The position numbers and the translations under genes are program-made. Under the pieces are notes generated by a model, which was not told where the DNA came from, did not search any database, and saw only the letters and a program-made list of their open reading frames with translations. From Actinomycetota bacterium (GTDB lineage: Bacteria > Actinomycetota > Actinomycetes > Streptosporangiales > Streptosporangiaceae): a stretch of 64,000 nucleotides of DNA. How positions within the stretch are numbered: position 1 is the stretch's first letter; the number at the start of each line of letters is the position of its first letter. The stretch covers positions 124,001-188,000 of the forward strand of contig PMSU01000036.1 in the NCBI GenBank assembly GCA_003168255.1, given 5' to 3'. Shown one piece after another: positions 18,266-26,373 of this stretch.

Positions 18266-19234
18266 GTGGCGCTCATCATCGAAGCCAGGGGGCTGACCAA
18301 GCGCTTTGGCAAGACGCAAGCACTGGACGGGCTCGACCTTACGGCCGAGTCCGGGCAGGTCGTCGCCCTGCTCGGACCGAACGGCGCCGGCAAGACGACC
18401 TTCATCCGGATGGTCGCCACGCTGTTGCGGCCGGACGGCGGGGACCTGCGGGTCGGCGGGTACGACGTTCGCCGCCAGGCGCCCGCGGTCCGGCGGACCA
18501 TCGGCCTGGCCGGGCAGTTCGCCGCCATCGAGCCGGCCATGACGGGGCGGGAGAACCTGGAGATGGTCGCCCGCCTGTTCGGCCAGAACCGGAAGAACGC
18601 GCGATCGAACGCATCATCGGTGCTCGAGATGCTCGGCCTGGCCGACGCGGCCGGGCGCCTGGTGCGCACCTACTCGGGCGGCATGCGGCGCAAGCTGGAC
18701 CTCGGCGCCAGCCTGGTGGGCGCGCCGAAGCTGCTGCTGCTCGACGAGCCGACCACGGGGCTGGATCCGCGAAGCCGGATCGAGCTCTGGGACGCCATCA
18801 GGACGCTGGTCGGGCAAGGGACAGACGTCCTGCTCACCACCCAGTATCTCGACGAAGCGGACAACCTGGCCAGTCACGTCGTGATCATCGACCACGGCCG
18901 GGTGGTCGCGGCCGGAACGCCAGCCGAGCTCAAGCGCCGGGTGGGCGGCAAGGTGATCGAGGTTCATGTCCGGACCGACGACGATGTGGCCCGGGTCGCG
19001 CAGGTGCTGCGGCGGTTCGACCACGGCGAGGTACGCATCGACCAGGCCACCCGCCAGGTGAGCGTGAGCGTCGAGGGCGGCGGGCCGGTGCTCATGAACG
19101 CGCTCAGGGCGGTCGAGGAGGCTGGCCTCGAAGTCGAGGACGTCGCCTTGCGCCAGCCCAAGCTCGACGAGGTGTTCCTCACGCTGACCGGGCAGCCGAG
19201 CGCCGATGCCGCGCTCGAGACGACTGCTTCCTGA
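18266..19234 (+). CDS. DrrA-type drug-export ABC transporter ATP-binding protein
   Basis: A 322-aa ATPase. Walker A GPNGAGKTT, Q-loop region, signature YSGGMRRKLDLGASL, Walker B LLLLDEPTTGLDPRSR and the DrrA-type C-terminal domain (KVIEVHVRTDDDVARVAQVL, ending in a LDEVFLTLTG motif). This architecture is the daunorubicin-resistance family. GTG start with GAGGAAGG 6 bp upstream. First gene of a two-gene operon with an ABC-2 permease, controlled by the divergent TetR. Confidence 0.94.
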   Translation: MALIIEARGLTKRFGKTQALDGLDLTAESGQVVALLGPNGAGKTTFIRMVATLLRPDGGDLRVGGYDVRRQAPAVRRTIGLAGQFAAIEPAMTGRENLEMVARLFGQNRKNARSNASSVLEMLGLADAAGRLVRTYSGGMRRKLDLGASLVGAPKLLLLDEPTTGLDPRSRIELWDAIRTLVGQGTDVLLTTQYLDEADNLASHVVIIDHGRVVAAGTPAELKRRVGGKVIEVHVRTDDDVARVAQVLRRFDHGEVRIDQATRQVSVSVEGGGPVLMNALRAVEEAGLEVEDVALRQPKLDEVFLTLTGQPSADAALETTAS

Positions 19235-19272
19235 CAGCCGATCGCCTGCAAGGCGCGGACGGAGAAAGAACC

Positions 19273-20082
19273 ATGGCTGTTGCCACCATGCCGATCACCA
19301 AGACAACCTCGATCGGCGTTAGCACCCTGCAGATCGCGAGACGGGCGGTGCTGCGCTATCTACGCACACCGCAGCTCATCGTGCTCGGCACCATCCAGGG
19401 CGCGATGTTCCTCTTGATCTTCCGGTACGTATTCGGCGGTGCCATCGCGATCAGCGGCGGCATCCCTTACGTGGACTTCCTGGTCCCCGGGTTCATCACG
19501 ACCGGCGTGCTGTTCTCCGGAATGGGCGCGGCGACCGGAGCGGCCGAGGATCTGGAGCAGGGATTCGTGGACAGGCTGCGCTCGCTGCCGGTCCCGCGCG
19601 TCTGTTTCCTGACCGGGCGAGCACTCGCGGACACCGCCTGGAACACCTGGGGGCTGATCGTGACCGCCGCGATCGGGTTCGCGGTCGGCTTTCGCCTGCA
19701 CGACTCGGTAGTTAACGCGCTGGCCGCCTTCGGTTTGTGCGTGATCTTCGGGTTCGCCTTCGAGTGGCTGTTCATCATGCTCGGCCTGCTGGCAGGGACA
19801 CCACAGGCGGCGCAAGGCATGGCATTGCTCGTCTTTCCCTTCACGTTCATCTCCAGCGCCTACATTCCGGTGTCCTCCATGCCGGGCTGGCTCCAGGCGT
19901 TTGCCAGCCGCCAGCCGATCACCTACATGGTGGACTCGGTCCGCGCCCTGACACAGGGCCAGGCTGCCGAGACGCTGATCGGTCACTCTGCCGGGTACCT
20001 GGTCGTCCGCGCGTTGCTGTGGGCGCTCGGCTTCGTCGTGGTCTTTGGCCCGCTGGCCGCCCTCAGGTACCGGCGCAGCTGA
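19273..20082 (+). CDS. DrrB-type ABC-2 permease
   Basis: A 269-aa membrane protein with about six helices and the ABC-2 signature region VDRLRSLPVPRVCFLTGRALAD, typical of DrrB/NodJ permeases. FVPGFIT-like VDFLVPGFITTGVLFSGMGAATGAAEDLEQGF precedes it. Start ATG lies after GGAG; 38 bp downstream of the ATPase. Together they form an efflux pump for a hydrophobic compound of unknown identity. A strong terminator follows. Confidence 0.93.
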   Translation: MAVATMPITKTTSIGVSTLQIARRAVLRYLRTPQLIVLGTIQGAMFLLIFRYVFGGAIAISGGIPYVDFLVPGFITTGVLFSGMGAATGAAEDLEQGFVDRLRSLPVPRVCFLTGRALADTAWNTWGLIVTAAIGFAVGFRLHDSVVNALAAFGLCVIFGFAFEWLFIMLGLLAGTPQAAQGMALLVFPFTFISSAYIPVSSMPGWLQAFASRQPITYMVDSVRALTQGQAAETLIGHSAGYLVVRALLWALGFVVVFGPLAALRYRRS

Positions 20083-20107
20083 CTCCGACACGACCAGCGC
20101 AGGACAT

Positions 20108-20148
20108 GCCACCGCCACGCACCCAGCTCCCGGGTGCGTGGCGGTGGC
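20108..20148. terminator. 17-bp perfect stem-loop terminator
   Basis: Arms 20108-20124 and 20132-20148 pair perfectly around a 7-nt loop AGCTCCC. No U-tract follows, as is usual in actinobacteria. It sits between the exporter operon and the convergent GNAT gene and can serve both. Confidence 0.8.
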
Positions 20149-20281
20149 GTGAGAGGGCTGCCCGGGAGCCGGCCAGGCGTACGGCCAGGCCCGCCAGCCC
20201 AGATGAATGCGGCGTGGCCTACCAGCGGTGGGGGTACTCTCACATCCACATCGCCGAAGCTCACCTGGCGGTCGCCAGCTG

Positions 20282-20908
20282 TCAGTCGCGATCGGCGAGG
20301 TTACCGAGCCGCTGTTTCAGCGCTGGCCACTCCGCCGCCAGGATCGAGTAGCGAGCCGAATCACGCACGGTGTTGTCGGCGGCGATCCGGTGCGCCCGAA
20401 GAATTCCCTCGTACTGTCCGCCGATGCGGCTGATGGCGGCACGTGACCGCTCGTTGCGCGCGTCGGTGTGAAAGCACACCCGCAGCACTTGCCAGATTTC
20501 GAAGGCATACGTCAGCATGAGCAGCTTTGCCTCGGTGTTCGCCCCCGTCCGTACCGCCGAGCGGGCCAGCCAGGTGTAACCGATCTCGCAGGCGTCAGGG
20601 GCAGAGCCGCCGTGCCTGGGATGGGCGGGTGGCCACGACCATCGCTCAAGGTTCCAGAAGCGTGTCGACCCGATCACGGTGCCATCATCAACGCGGACGG
20701 TCGCGAACGGCATCGCGTTACCCGCGTCCCGCCAGGCGAGTGCGGTGCTGACGTAGCTGATGGCCGCGTCGTCCCCCTGCGGAACCGAGCTCCATGTGTA
20801 GAGCGAAGGATCAGCCTCCGCGGCGGCCGCCAGGCCGTAAACGTGGCGGTACTCGAGCGGTTCGAGGCGGACGTGCTTCCCGGTCAGCACGATGTCCTCT
20901 GTGTCCAT
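20282..20908 (-). CDS. GNAT family N-acetyltransferase (RimJ/RimL-like)
   Basis: A 208-aa acetyltransferase. It opens with VLTGKHVRLEPLEYRHVYGL, has VIGSTRFWNLERWSW, then IGYTWLARSAVRTGANTEAKLLMLTYAFE as the acetyl-CoA loop and VLRVCFHTDARNERSRAAISRIGGQYEG. This is the Acetyltransf_3 pattern. ATG 20908 precedes the conserved start; 20935 would add nine unremarkable residues. Substrate unknown; convergent with the exporter operon. Confidence 0.9.
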   Translation of the reverse strand: MDTEDIVLTGKHVRLEPLEYRHVYGLAAAAEADPSLYTWSSVPQGDDAAISYVSTALAWRDAGNAMPFATVRVDDGTVIGSTRFWNLERWSWPPAHPRHGGSAPDACEIGYTWLARSAVRTGANTEAKLLMLTYAFEIWQVLRVCFHTDARNERSRAAISRIGGQYEGILRAHRIAADNTVRDSARYSILAAEWPALKQRLGNLADRD

Positions 20909-21052
20909 GGCGCCCAGTATGAGTGCTTGCCGCACCTGCGTGTCCCAGTGGTGCCAGGGAAACTCGATCGGGATGGCCGGAATCCGGCCTTAGATCAGCG
21001 GTGCCCGCTGTAAGAGCGCCGCTCAAAGGATCCGCGCGGGTAAAGTTCCGAA

Positions 21053-21850
21053 ATGCCGCTGCCACCGGAGGTCGCACAGGTCACCGAGCGCTTCCTGGCG
21101 TCGATCGACAGGAAGTCGCCCGGGCTTGTGCAGGGTCTCTACCTGCACGGCTCGCTCGGATTTGGCGAGTACTTCGCTGGCAGCAGCGACGTCGATTTCG
21201 TGGTGATCTTGTCGGCCAGGCCGGGCGACGCGGACCTGGACGCGCTCGCCGCGGCGCATGCGGAGACCCGCGATGCACAGCCTCGGCCGGACTTCGACGG
21301 GATCCACCTGATCCGCAGCGATCTCGCCAGCCCCCCGGCCGAGTGTCCGGACGTTCCATATATGTTCGGCGGGAGTTTCTGCCGCGCTGGACGGTTCGAG
21401 GTCAACCCCGTCACCTGGCATGAGCTCGCCCGATACGGAGTCACGGTCCGCGGACCCGAGCTGACCGCGGGTGACGTGTGGGCCGACGATGCGGTGCTCC
21501 GGGCTTTCTCCTACGACAACCTGAGCTCGTACTGGGCGCGGGTAGCCGATGCGCTGGTCGCGGAGCCGACCGCGGCGGCCAAGCCGGAATCGGCCGCGTG
21601 GTGCGTACTGGGCGTCAGCCGGCTGCATCACCTGCTCGCCACCGGGTCGATGACGTCCAAGAGCGGAGCCGGAAGGCACGCCCTGGTCGCGTTCGGGTCG
21701 CAGTGGCAACCGATCATCCATGAGGCGCTGCGCGCACGAGAGCGACCAGGGGCAACGTCGGCCTACGCCGATGACACCGCCCGCCGAGGGCGGGACACCA
21801 CAGCGTTCACCGCGATGGCGATCGAGACGAGTCTCGCGCATACGCCGTAG
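21053..21850 (+). CDS. aminoglycoside-adenylyltransferase-like nucleotidyltransferase
   Basis: A 265-aa protein with a pol-beta-type nucleotidyltransferase domain: GLYLHGSLGFGEYFAGSSDVDFVVI holds the G-S-x(n)-D-x-D metal site. The helical C-terminal half (YDNLSSYWARVADAL, WCVLGVSRLHHLLATGSMTSKSGAGRHAL) resembles the DUF4111 domain of ANT(9)/ANT(3'') enzymes. Streptomycin/spectinomycin adenylylation is possible but not provable here, since many chromosomal members have other or unknown substrates. The last 30 residues look atypical. Confidence 0.82.
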   Translation: MPLPPEVAQVTERFLASIDRKSPGLVQGLYLHGSLGFGEYFAGSSDVDFVVILSARPGDADLDALAAAHAETRDAQPRPDFDGIHLIRSDLASPPAECPDVPYMFGGSFCRAGRFEVNPVTWHELARYGVTVRGPELTAGDVWADDAVLRAFSYDNLSSYWARVADALVAEPTAAAKPESAAWCVLGVSRLHHLLATGSMTSKSGAGRHALVAFGSQWQPIIHEALRARERPGATSAYADDTARRGRDTTAFTAMAIETSLAHTP

Positions 21851-21957
21851 AACGAGCGCAGGTGGTCCCCGAAGTCGACGTGGAGCCACTCGCACCCGGC
21901 ACGTGCGCGGGCCATCAAGGCCGAGGCGATCCCGCCGTCGCACCCTGGCCTGCGCAT
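21835..21957 (-). pseudogene. GNAT acetyltransferase C-terminal remnant
   Basis: Minus strand reads GIASALMARARAGCEWLHVDFGDHLRSFYGVC, a clear acetyl-CoA-binding helix plus the WLHVDF...FY closing strand of GNAT enzymes. Both sides are unrelated and the frame runs into sequence antisense to the nucleotidyltransferase gene. Only about 35 residues survive. Confidence 0.65.
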
Positions 21958-22042
21958 TCACCGCGTGATTTTGCCCCACGCCACGGACATCGAAGTCAAT
22001 CCGCGTCGACCTGGCGGACGGAATAGGTGAAACGATCGTGCC

Positions 22043-24481
22043 GTGAAGTCGCCTCGGCCAAGCCCCGTGCCGGACGAGCCTGCGGGCCCGGTCCCGGTGG
22101 CGGCTGCGTTGCGGCCTCACCCAGTCCTGGTCGAGGATCATCTTGAGCGCCGGATCCGCAAGCCGATCGATCTGTTGCGCTGCATTGTCTGCTGTATCGG
22201 GATCGTTCTGCTAGCCGTTGCCGGCATCGTGGCGGCCGCGACGACGACCGGCGTGGAAACCAACATCGTGGAAGCTAGCAGGCGGGTGCCTTACACCGCG
22301 CTCGCCGCCGCGCAGCCGTTGGTCCTGTTCGCGCTGCTGATCCTGCCCGTCGCCCTGGCCGTCCGCCAGCTCGTGCGGCGGCAGGGGAGACGGCTTGCCG
22401 AGGCCGCGGCGACAGGCATCCTCACGGTCGCGGCAGTGACCATTACCGGCGCGCTGCTCCGGCGCGGTGCAGCCACGCCACTCTATGACGCGATCACCAT
22501 GTCGCGGCCTGGCGCCAGCCATATGACGCCGCTCGACGGGTACCTGGCTGGCGTTGTCGCTTTCGCCACCATGATCGGCCTCAGCGGCCGACCGCGCTGG
22601 CGGACCGCAATGTGGCTGGTATTCGGTAGCTACGCGCTGGTGAACCTGGCGGCGCTGCGCACGACGGTGCTATCGCTCCTCATCACGCTGCTGGCCGGTC
22701 GCGTGATCGGGCTCGGCGTGCGGTACGCCGCCGGCTCCATGTCGCTGCGTCCCACCGCTGAGGAGATCGCCGCGGCACTGAGCACCGTCAGCTGTCAGGT
22801 GGTCGAGATGCGGCGGACCTTGCCCGTCGGCGCGGAGTCCCGGCACTATGCGGCAACCGCGCGTGGCGGTGACCGGCTCGATGTCTTCGCGTATGACCGG
22901 GACCAGCAGGCGGCCGGCGCGATCTACCGGCTATACCGCTCGGTGCGGTTGCAGGATCAGGTATCACACAGCGCGCCGTTGTCCGTGGACCGAACGGTGG
23001 AGCGACGGGCACTGCTTTCCTACGCCGCCGAAAACGCGGGCGCGCCCATTCCCCAGCTGCGTGCCCTGGTCCGAGCCGGCCCGGAGGCCGACGTACTCGC
23101 CTACCAGCATCACGAAGGGGCGACTCTCGCCGAACATGATCCCGGTCCGACCGATGCCGAGCTAAGGCGCGTCTGGGATGCCGTGCTCCGGCTGCACGCA
23201 CACCGCGTCACGCACGGAGCCCTCACCGCGGACCGCATCCTGCTCACCACCGACGGCCGCGTCATGCTGCTCGATATGGGCAGCGGCGACGTGGCCGCGA
23301 CGGATCTACAGCTCCGCCTTGACCTGGTCCAGTTCATTACCGAGCTCGCGCTCTGCGTCGGGCCGGACAGGACCGCGGATCTTGCTGTTGAGAAGGTAGG
23401 CGTCGACGAGGTTGCCGCGGTTGTGCCGTTGCTGCAGACCGTCGTGCTCGCCCCGTCCACCAAGACAGCCCTGAGCCGCCGCAAGGAAGTCCTGCCTGCC
23501 CTGAGGAAGCGGCTCCTCGCGGCTGTTCCTGGCGGCGAGGTCACTCCCGTACGGCTGGAGCGTATCCGGCTGCGCACCCTGCTAACGCTGGTCGCGAGCG
23601 TCGTGGCGGCCTATCTGCTCGCGGGCGAGCTGGGCCGGGCCAGCCTCGCGAGCGTCCTGCGATCGGCGGACTGGCGCTGGAGCATCGTGGCGCTGGCTTT
23701 CTCGGCACTGACCTACGTCGGTGCGACGTGGTCGCTATCGGGATTCGTCACCGAGCGGCTGAGCTTCGTGCGCACGATGCTCGCCCAGCTGGCTGGTTCC
23801 TTCGTCACGCTCGTGACACCCGCGGCCGTCGGGGGGGCTGCGCTCAACATCCGCTACCTGCAACGCAGGAAGGTATCGGCGCCGGTCGCAGCGGCCAGCG
23901 TTGGCGTGTCCCAGGTCGTGGCCTTCGTCCTGCACATTCTGCTGCTCGTCGTGTTCGTCGCGGTCACCGGAACCGCCAGGAGTCATGCGTTCAGTCCGCC
24001 GTCATGGATCTACTTCGTGCTCGCCGGGATCGTGGCGATCGTGCTCGCCGTCTTCGCCTTGCCGGCCGGCCGGCGGCTGCTGCGCGCCCGGCTTGCACCG
24101 ACGCTCAGCCAGGTGCTGCCACGGCTGCTCGAGGTGGCACAGCAGCCGCGCAAGCTTATCCAGGGCATTGGCGGCGCGCTCCTGCTAAGCGCCGCCTACA
24201 TCCTCTGCCTGGCCGTATGCGTTCGCGCGCTTGGCGGCTCCGTGCCGGTGGCGAGCGTGGCCGTGGTCTACCTGACCGGCAGTGCGCTCGGATCCATCGT
24301 GCCCACACCCGGCGGACTTGGCGCCGTCGAGGCGGCGCTGTCTGCCGGGCTACGGGCGGCCGGGCTGGCGGGCGCGGTGGCGGTCAGCTCGGTGCTGCTG
24401 TTCCGGCTGCTGACCTTCTGGCTTCCCGTGCCCGCCGGCTGGGCCGCGCTGAAATACCTCGAGCGGAAGCAGGCACTGTAA
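22043..24481 (+). CDS. membrane protein: kinase-like middle domain and LPG-synthase-type transmembrane domain
   Basis: An 812-aa integral membrane protein in three parts. Residues about 45-235 hold six or so hydrophobic helices. Residues about 240-490 form a soluble kinase-like domain with HAHRVTHGALTADRILLTTDGRVMLLDMGSGD; the catalytic loop Asp is replaced (HGALT for HGDLH), while a D in LLDMG stands where the DFG Asp belongs. Residues about 500-812 form the LPG_synthase_TM/AglD fold with TPAAVGGAALNIRYLQR and PTPGGLGAVEAAL. A lipid-linked transport or transfer role is likely but unproven. GTG start. Confidence 0.85.
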   Translation: MKSPRPSPVPDEPAGPVPVAAALRPHPVLVEDHLERRIRKPIDLLRCIVCCIGIVLLAVAGIVAAATTTGVETNIVEASRRVPYTALAAAQPLVLFALLILPVALAVRQLVRRQGRRLAEAAATGILTVAAVTITGALLRRGAATPLYDAITMSRPGASHMTPLDGYLAGVVAFATMIGLSGRPRWRTAMWLVFGSYALVNLAALRTTVLSLLITLLAGRVIGLGVRYAAGSMSLRPTAEEIAAALSTVSCQVVEMRRTLPVGAESRHYAATARGGDRLDVFAYDRDQQAAGAIYRLYRSVRLQDQVSHSAPLSVDRTVERRALLSYAAENAGAPIPQLRALVRAGPEADVLAYQHHEGATLAEHDPGPTDAELRRVWDAVLRLHAHRVTHGALTADRILLTTDGRVMLLDMGSGDVAATDLQLRLDLVQFITELALCVGPDRTADLAVEKVGVDEVAAVVPLLQTVVLAPSTKTALSRRKEVLPALRKRLLAAVPGGEVTPVRLERIRLRTLLTLVASVVAAYLLAGELGRASLASVLRSADWRWSIVALAFSALTYVGATWSLSGFVTERLSFVRTMLAQLAGSFVTLVTPAAVGGAALNIRYLQRRKVSAPVAAASVGVSQVVAFVLHILLLVVFVAVTGTARSHAFSPPSWIYFVLAGIVAIVLAVFALPAGRRLLRARLAPTLSQVLPRLLEVAQQPRKLIQGIGGALLLSAAYILCLAVCVRALGGSVPVASVAVVYLTGSALGSIVPTPGGLGAVEAALSAGLRAAGLAGAVAVSSVLLFRLLTFWLPVPAGWAALKYLERKQAL

Positions 24482-24538
24482 CGGCTGCCAGGCAGCGGCC
24501 GGCGACGGCGGTCTGCTCGCATCCGTCCGCCGTCCGCC

Positions 24539-24841
24539 GTGCCAGGGCGCTGGCGTTCCGACTGCTGTTCCCCGTGCCTCGAGGACGTTCTCTGGGAAGG
24601 ACTGTTGAGCGTCCTGTACCGGCAGCTATCCGACTGGCTCAGGGCCGGCCAGGAGCGCGGCCTGGTAAGCGTTGCCGACCCAGCCGCCACGGCCGCAGTG
24701 CTGGTGGCGTCGCTGACCTACTACCGGGTCCTGAACGCACTGATCGGCCACACGCCCGGCGACGTCGGTCTCGATGCCTACCTCAGGGCCTGGGTGGACT
24801 CCGCCGCGGCCACTCTGAACATCGCACCTGGAGACGGCTGA
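24539..24841 (+). pseudogene. TetR family regulator C-terminal remnant
   Basis: From about 24580 the frame reads like a TetR_C domain: LSVLYRQLSDWLRAGQERGLVSVADPAATAAVLVASLTYYRVLNALIG, then LDAYLRAWVDSAAATL. The DNA-binding domain is absent and the first 15 codons are unrelated. The TGA stop is intact, so the 5' end has been deleted. Confidence 0.7.
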
Positions 24842-24939
24842 TGATCTACGGAGAGGCCTCCACGACGGTGACCGAAGCGCCAGCAAGCGGGCCTTTCTCA
24901 TCTTCATCGTCGGCGCAGCCGGAGTCGACGCGGCCCTGG

Positions 24940-25060
24940 CGGCGAGGATCAGCGCGAGGCCGAGATCCTCAGCCTCATCGCTCAAGGGCTGACCGATCCC
25001 GAGATCGCGGGTCGACTGTTCCGTGCGGCCGGATCGCCCGGCGTCCACTACGCACCCAGC
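24940..25060 (+). pseudogene. LuxR-type HTH fragment
   Basis: In one plus-strand frame the sequence reads REAEILSLIAQGLTDPEIAGRLF, which is the GerE/LuxR recognition-helix region (normally REREVL..IA.GL.N.EIA..L). No ATG or receiver domain is attached and the frame soon ends. A fragment only, next to the TetR remnant. Confidence 0.5.
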
Positions 25061-25187
25061 AGCTCGGATAAGCGTCGGCTGGGGCTCCGCACCCGACGCA
25101 CACCATGTTTCGGATGTATCTGAATCGGTTCGTCACACTCTGCGTAATGAAGGCCTGAAACGTCCTAGCAGAGTAAGGGTGGACTAA

Positions 25188-26060
25188 ATGCTCAGATTCG
25201 GAAGATTCACGATCTTCGCCGCAACTGCGGTCGCAGTGGTTGGCGTGTCGGCGGGCTCGGCGGCCGCACACCCGATAGCTGCCAGTTCGGCGCCGCGGCC
25301 AGTGATCCACGGGACGGGAGGCCTCCGGCCCGACATCCGCCTCCCCAGGGACGGGCGGGCTGCCGTCAATGCGCAGGGAATCCCGATCCAGTACAGCGGC
25401 AACTGGTCGGGCTACATCGCCCTGCCGAAGTCGGGGAAGGCGACATCGTTCCGCTATGTCCAGGCCGACTACACCGTCCCCAGCGTCAACTGCGGCGTCA
25501 CCCCGAACGCCTTCTCCTACGACTGGGTCGGGCTCGACGGGGACAGCGACAGCACCGTCGAACAGGATGGCGTCAGCGGTTACTGCGTCGGCGGGAGCGC
25601 AAGCTACTTCGGGTGGTACGAGATGTACCCTGCCGGGGTGCAAGTCGAGTTCTACCTGAATGCCGGCGACGCGATCAACTCGAGCGTCTACTACAACTCC
25701 TCGACGCACGTCTACACGCTGTCCCTCACGGATATCACCTCCGGGCAGACCTTCAGCGTCAACACCACATGCGCCGCGACCTGCAACAACTCCTCGGCCG
25801 AAGTGATCACGGAGGGGTATCCGTCGGGGTCCTACGACGGGACTTCGGACTTCGGGATGGTGCACTACGACACCATCTGGGTAACCGATAGCGCCGGCCA
25901 CCGGGGCGAGCTGACGGACACGAACTGGAACACGGACGAGTCGATCTCAAGGGATCCCAGCGACGTGGTGGACACCGAGCCAGGCGCGCTCTACGCCGCC
26001 TCTGTCCCGTCATCCCCGCTGCTGTCTGCATTCGACGACCAGTGGTACAACGAGGACTGA
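25188..26060 (+). CDS. secreted G1 family (eqolisin-type) glutamic endopeptidase
   Basis: A 290-aa protein with a signal peptide of about 27 residues (cleavage near AAAHP) and a short propeptide-like stretch. The mature part has the G1 fold: SGNWSGYIALP, FRYVQADYTVPS with the catalytic Gln at 92, SYDWVGLDGDSDSTVEQDG, YFGWYEMYPAG and NNSSAEVITEG with the candidate catalytic Glu at 205 (209 also near). Cys pairs suggest disulfides. G1 peptidases act at acid pH on proteins; originally fungal, now also known in acidophilic bacteria. Start ATG with GGTGG upstream. Confidence 0.88.
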   Translation: MLRFGRFTIFAATAVAVVGVSAGSAAAHPIAASSAPRPVIHGTGGLRPDIRLPRDGRAAVNAQGIPIQYSGNWSGYIALPKSGKATSFRYVQADYTVPSVNCGVTPNAFSYDWVGLDGDSDSTVEQDGVSGYCVGGSASYFGWYEMYPAGVQVEFYLNAGDAINSSVYYNSSTHVYTLSLTDITSGQTFSVNTTCAATCNNSSAEVITEGYPSGSYDGTSDFGMVHYDTIWVTDSAGHRGELTDTNWNTDESISRDPSDVVDTEPGALYAASVPSSPLLSAFDDQWYNED

Positions 26061-26082
26061 CCAGTCCCAGTTTTGTTAATCA

Positions 26083-26114
26083 TCAGGCGGCCGTCGGCTA
26101 CGACGGCCGCCTGA
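26083..26114. terminator. 13-bp perfect stem-loop terminator
   Basis: Arms 26083-26095 and 26102-26114 pair perfectly around the 6-nt loop GGCTAC, 23 bp after the peptidase stop. A short T-rich stretch (TTTTGTT) precedes rather than follows it. The remaining bases to 26373 hold no recognisable gene. Confidence 0.75.
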
Positions 26115-26373
26115 GCCATTCCGTCCGCCCGCGGCGGATTGGATCTCCCCGGAAGAAGGGGTCTCCGTCTGGTGGGAAGACATGTGTCGCACCCAGGCAG
26201 CCAGGTGGCCGCTGGGGCTCAGTAGCTGCGCGGCTCGCCGGTGTTTCGCGGCCGGGTTGAAGCTGGAGCCGGTGACCGGGACTGCGGTCCGCGTCTTCGA
26301 AGAGTTCCTGAGGGTATTCGGGGCGCGACTGCTGGTAGTGGTCCGCTGTCGAGGCAACCAACGTCCATGCAGT

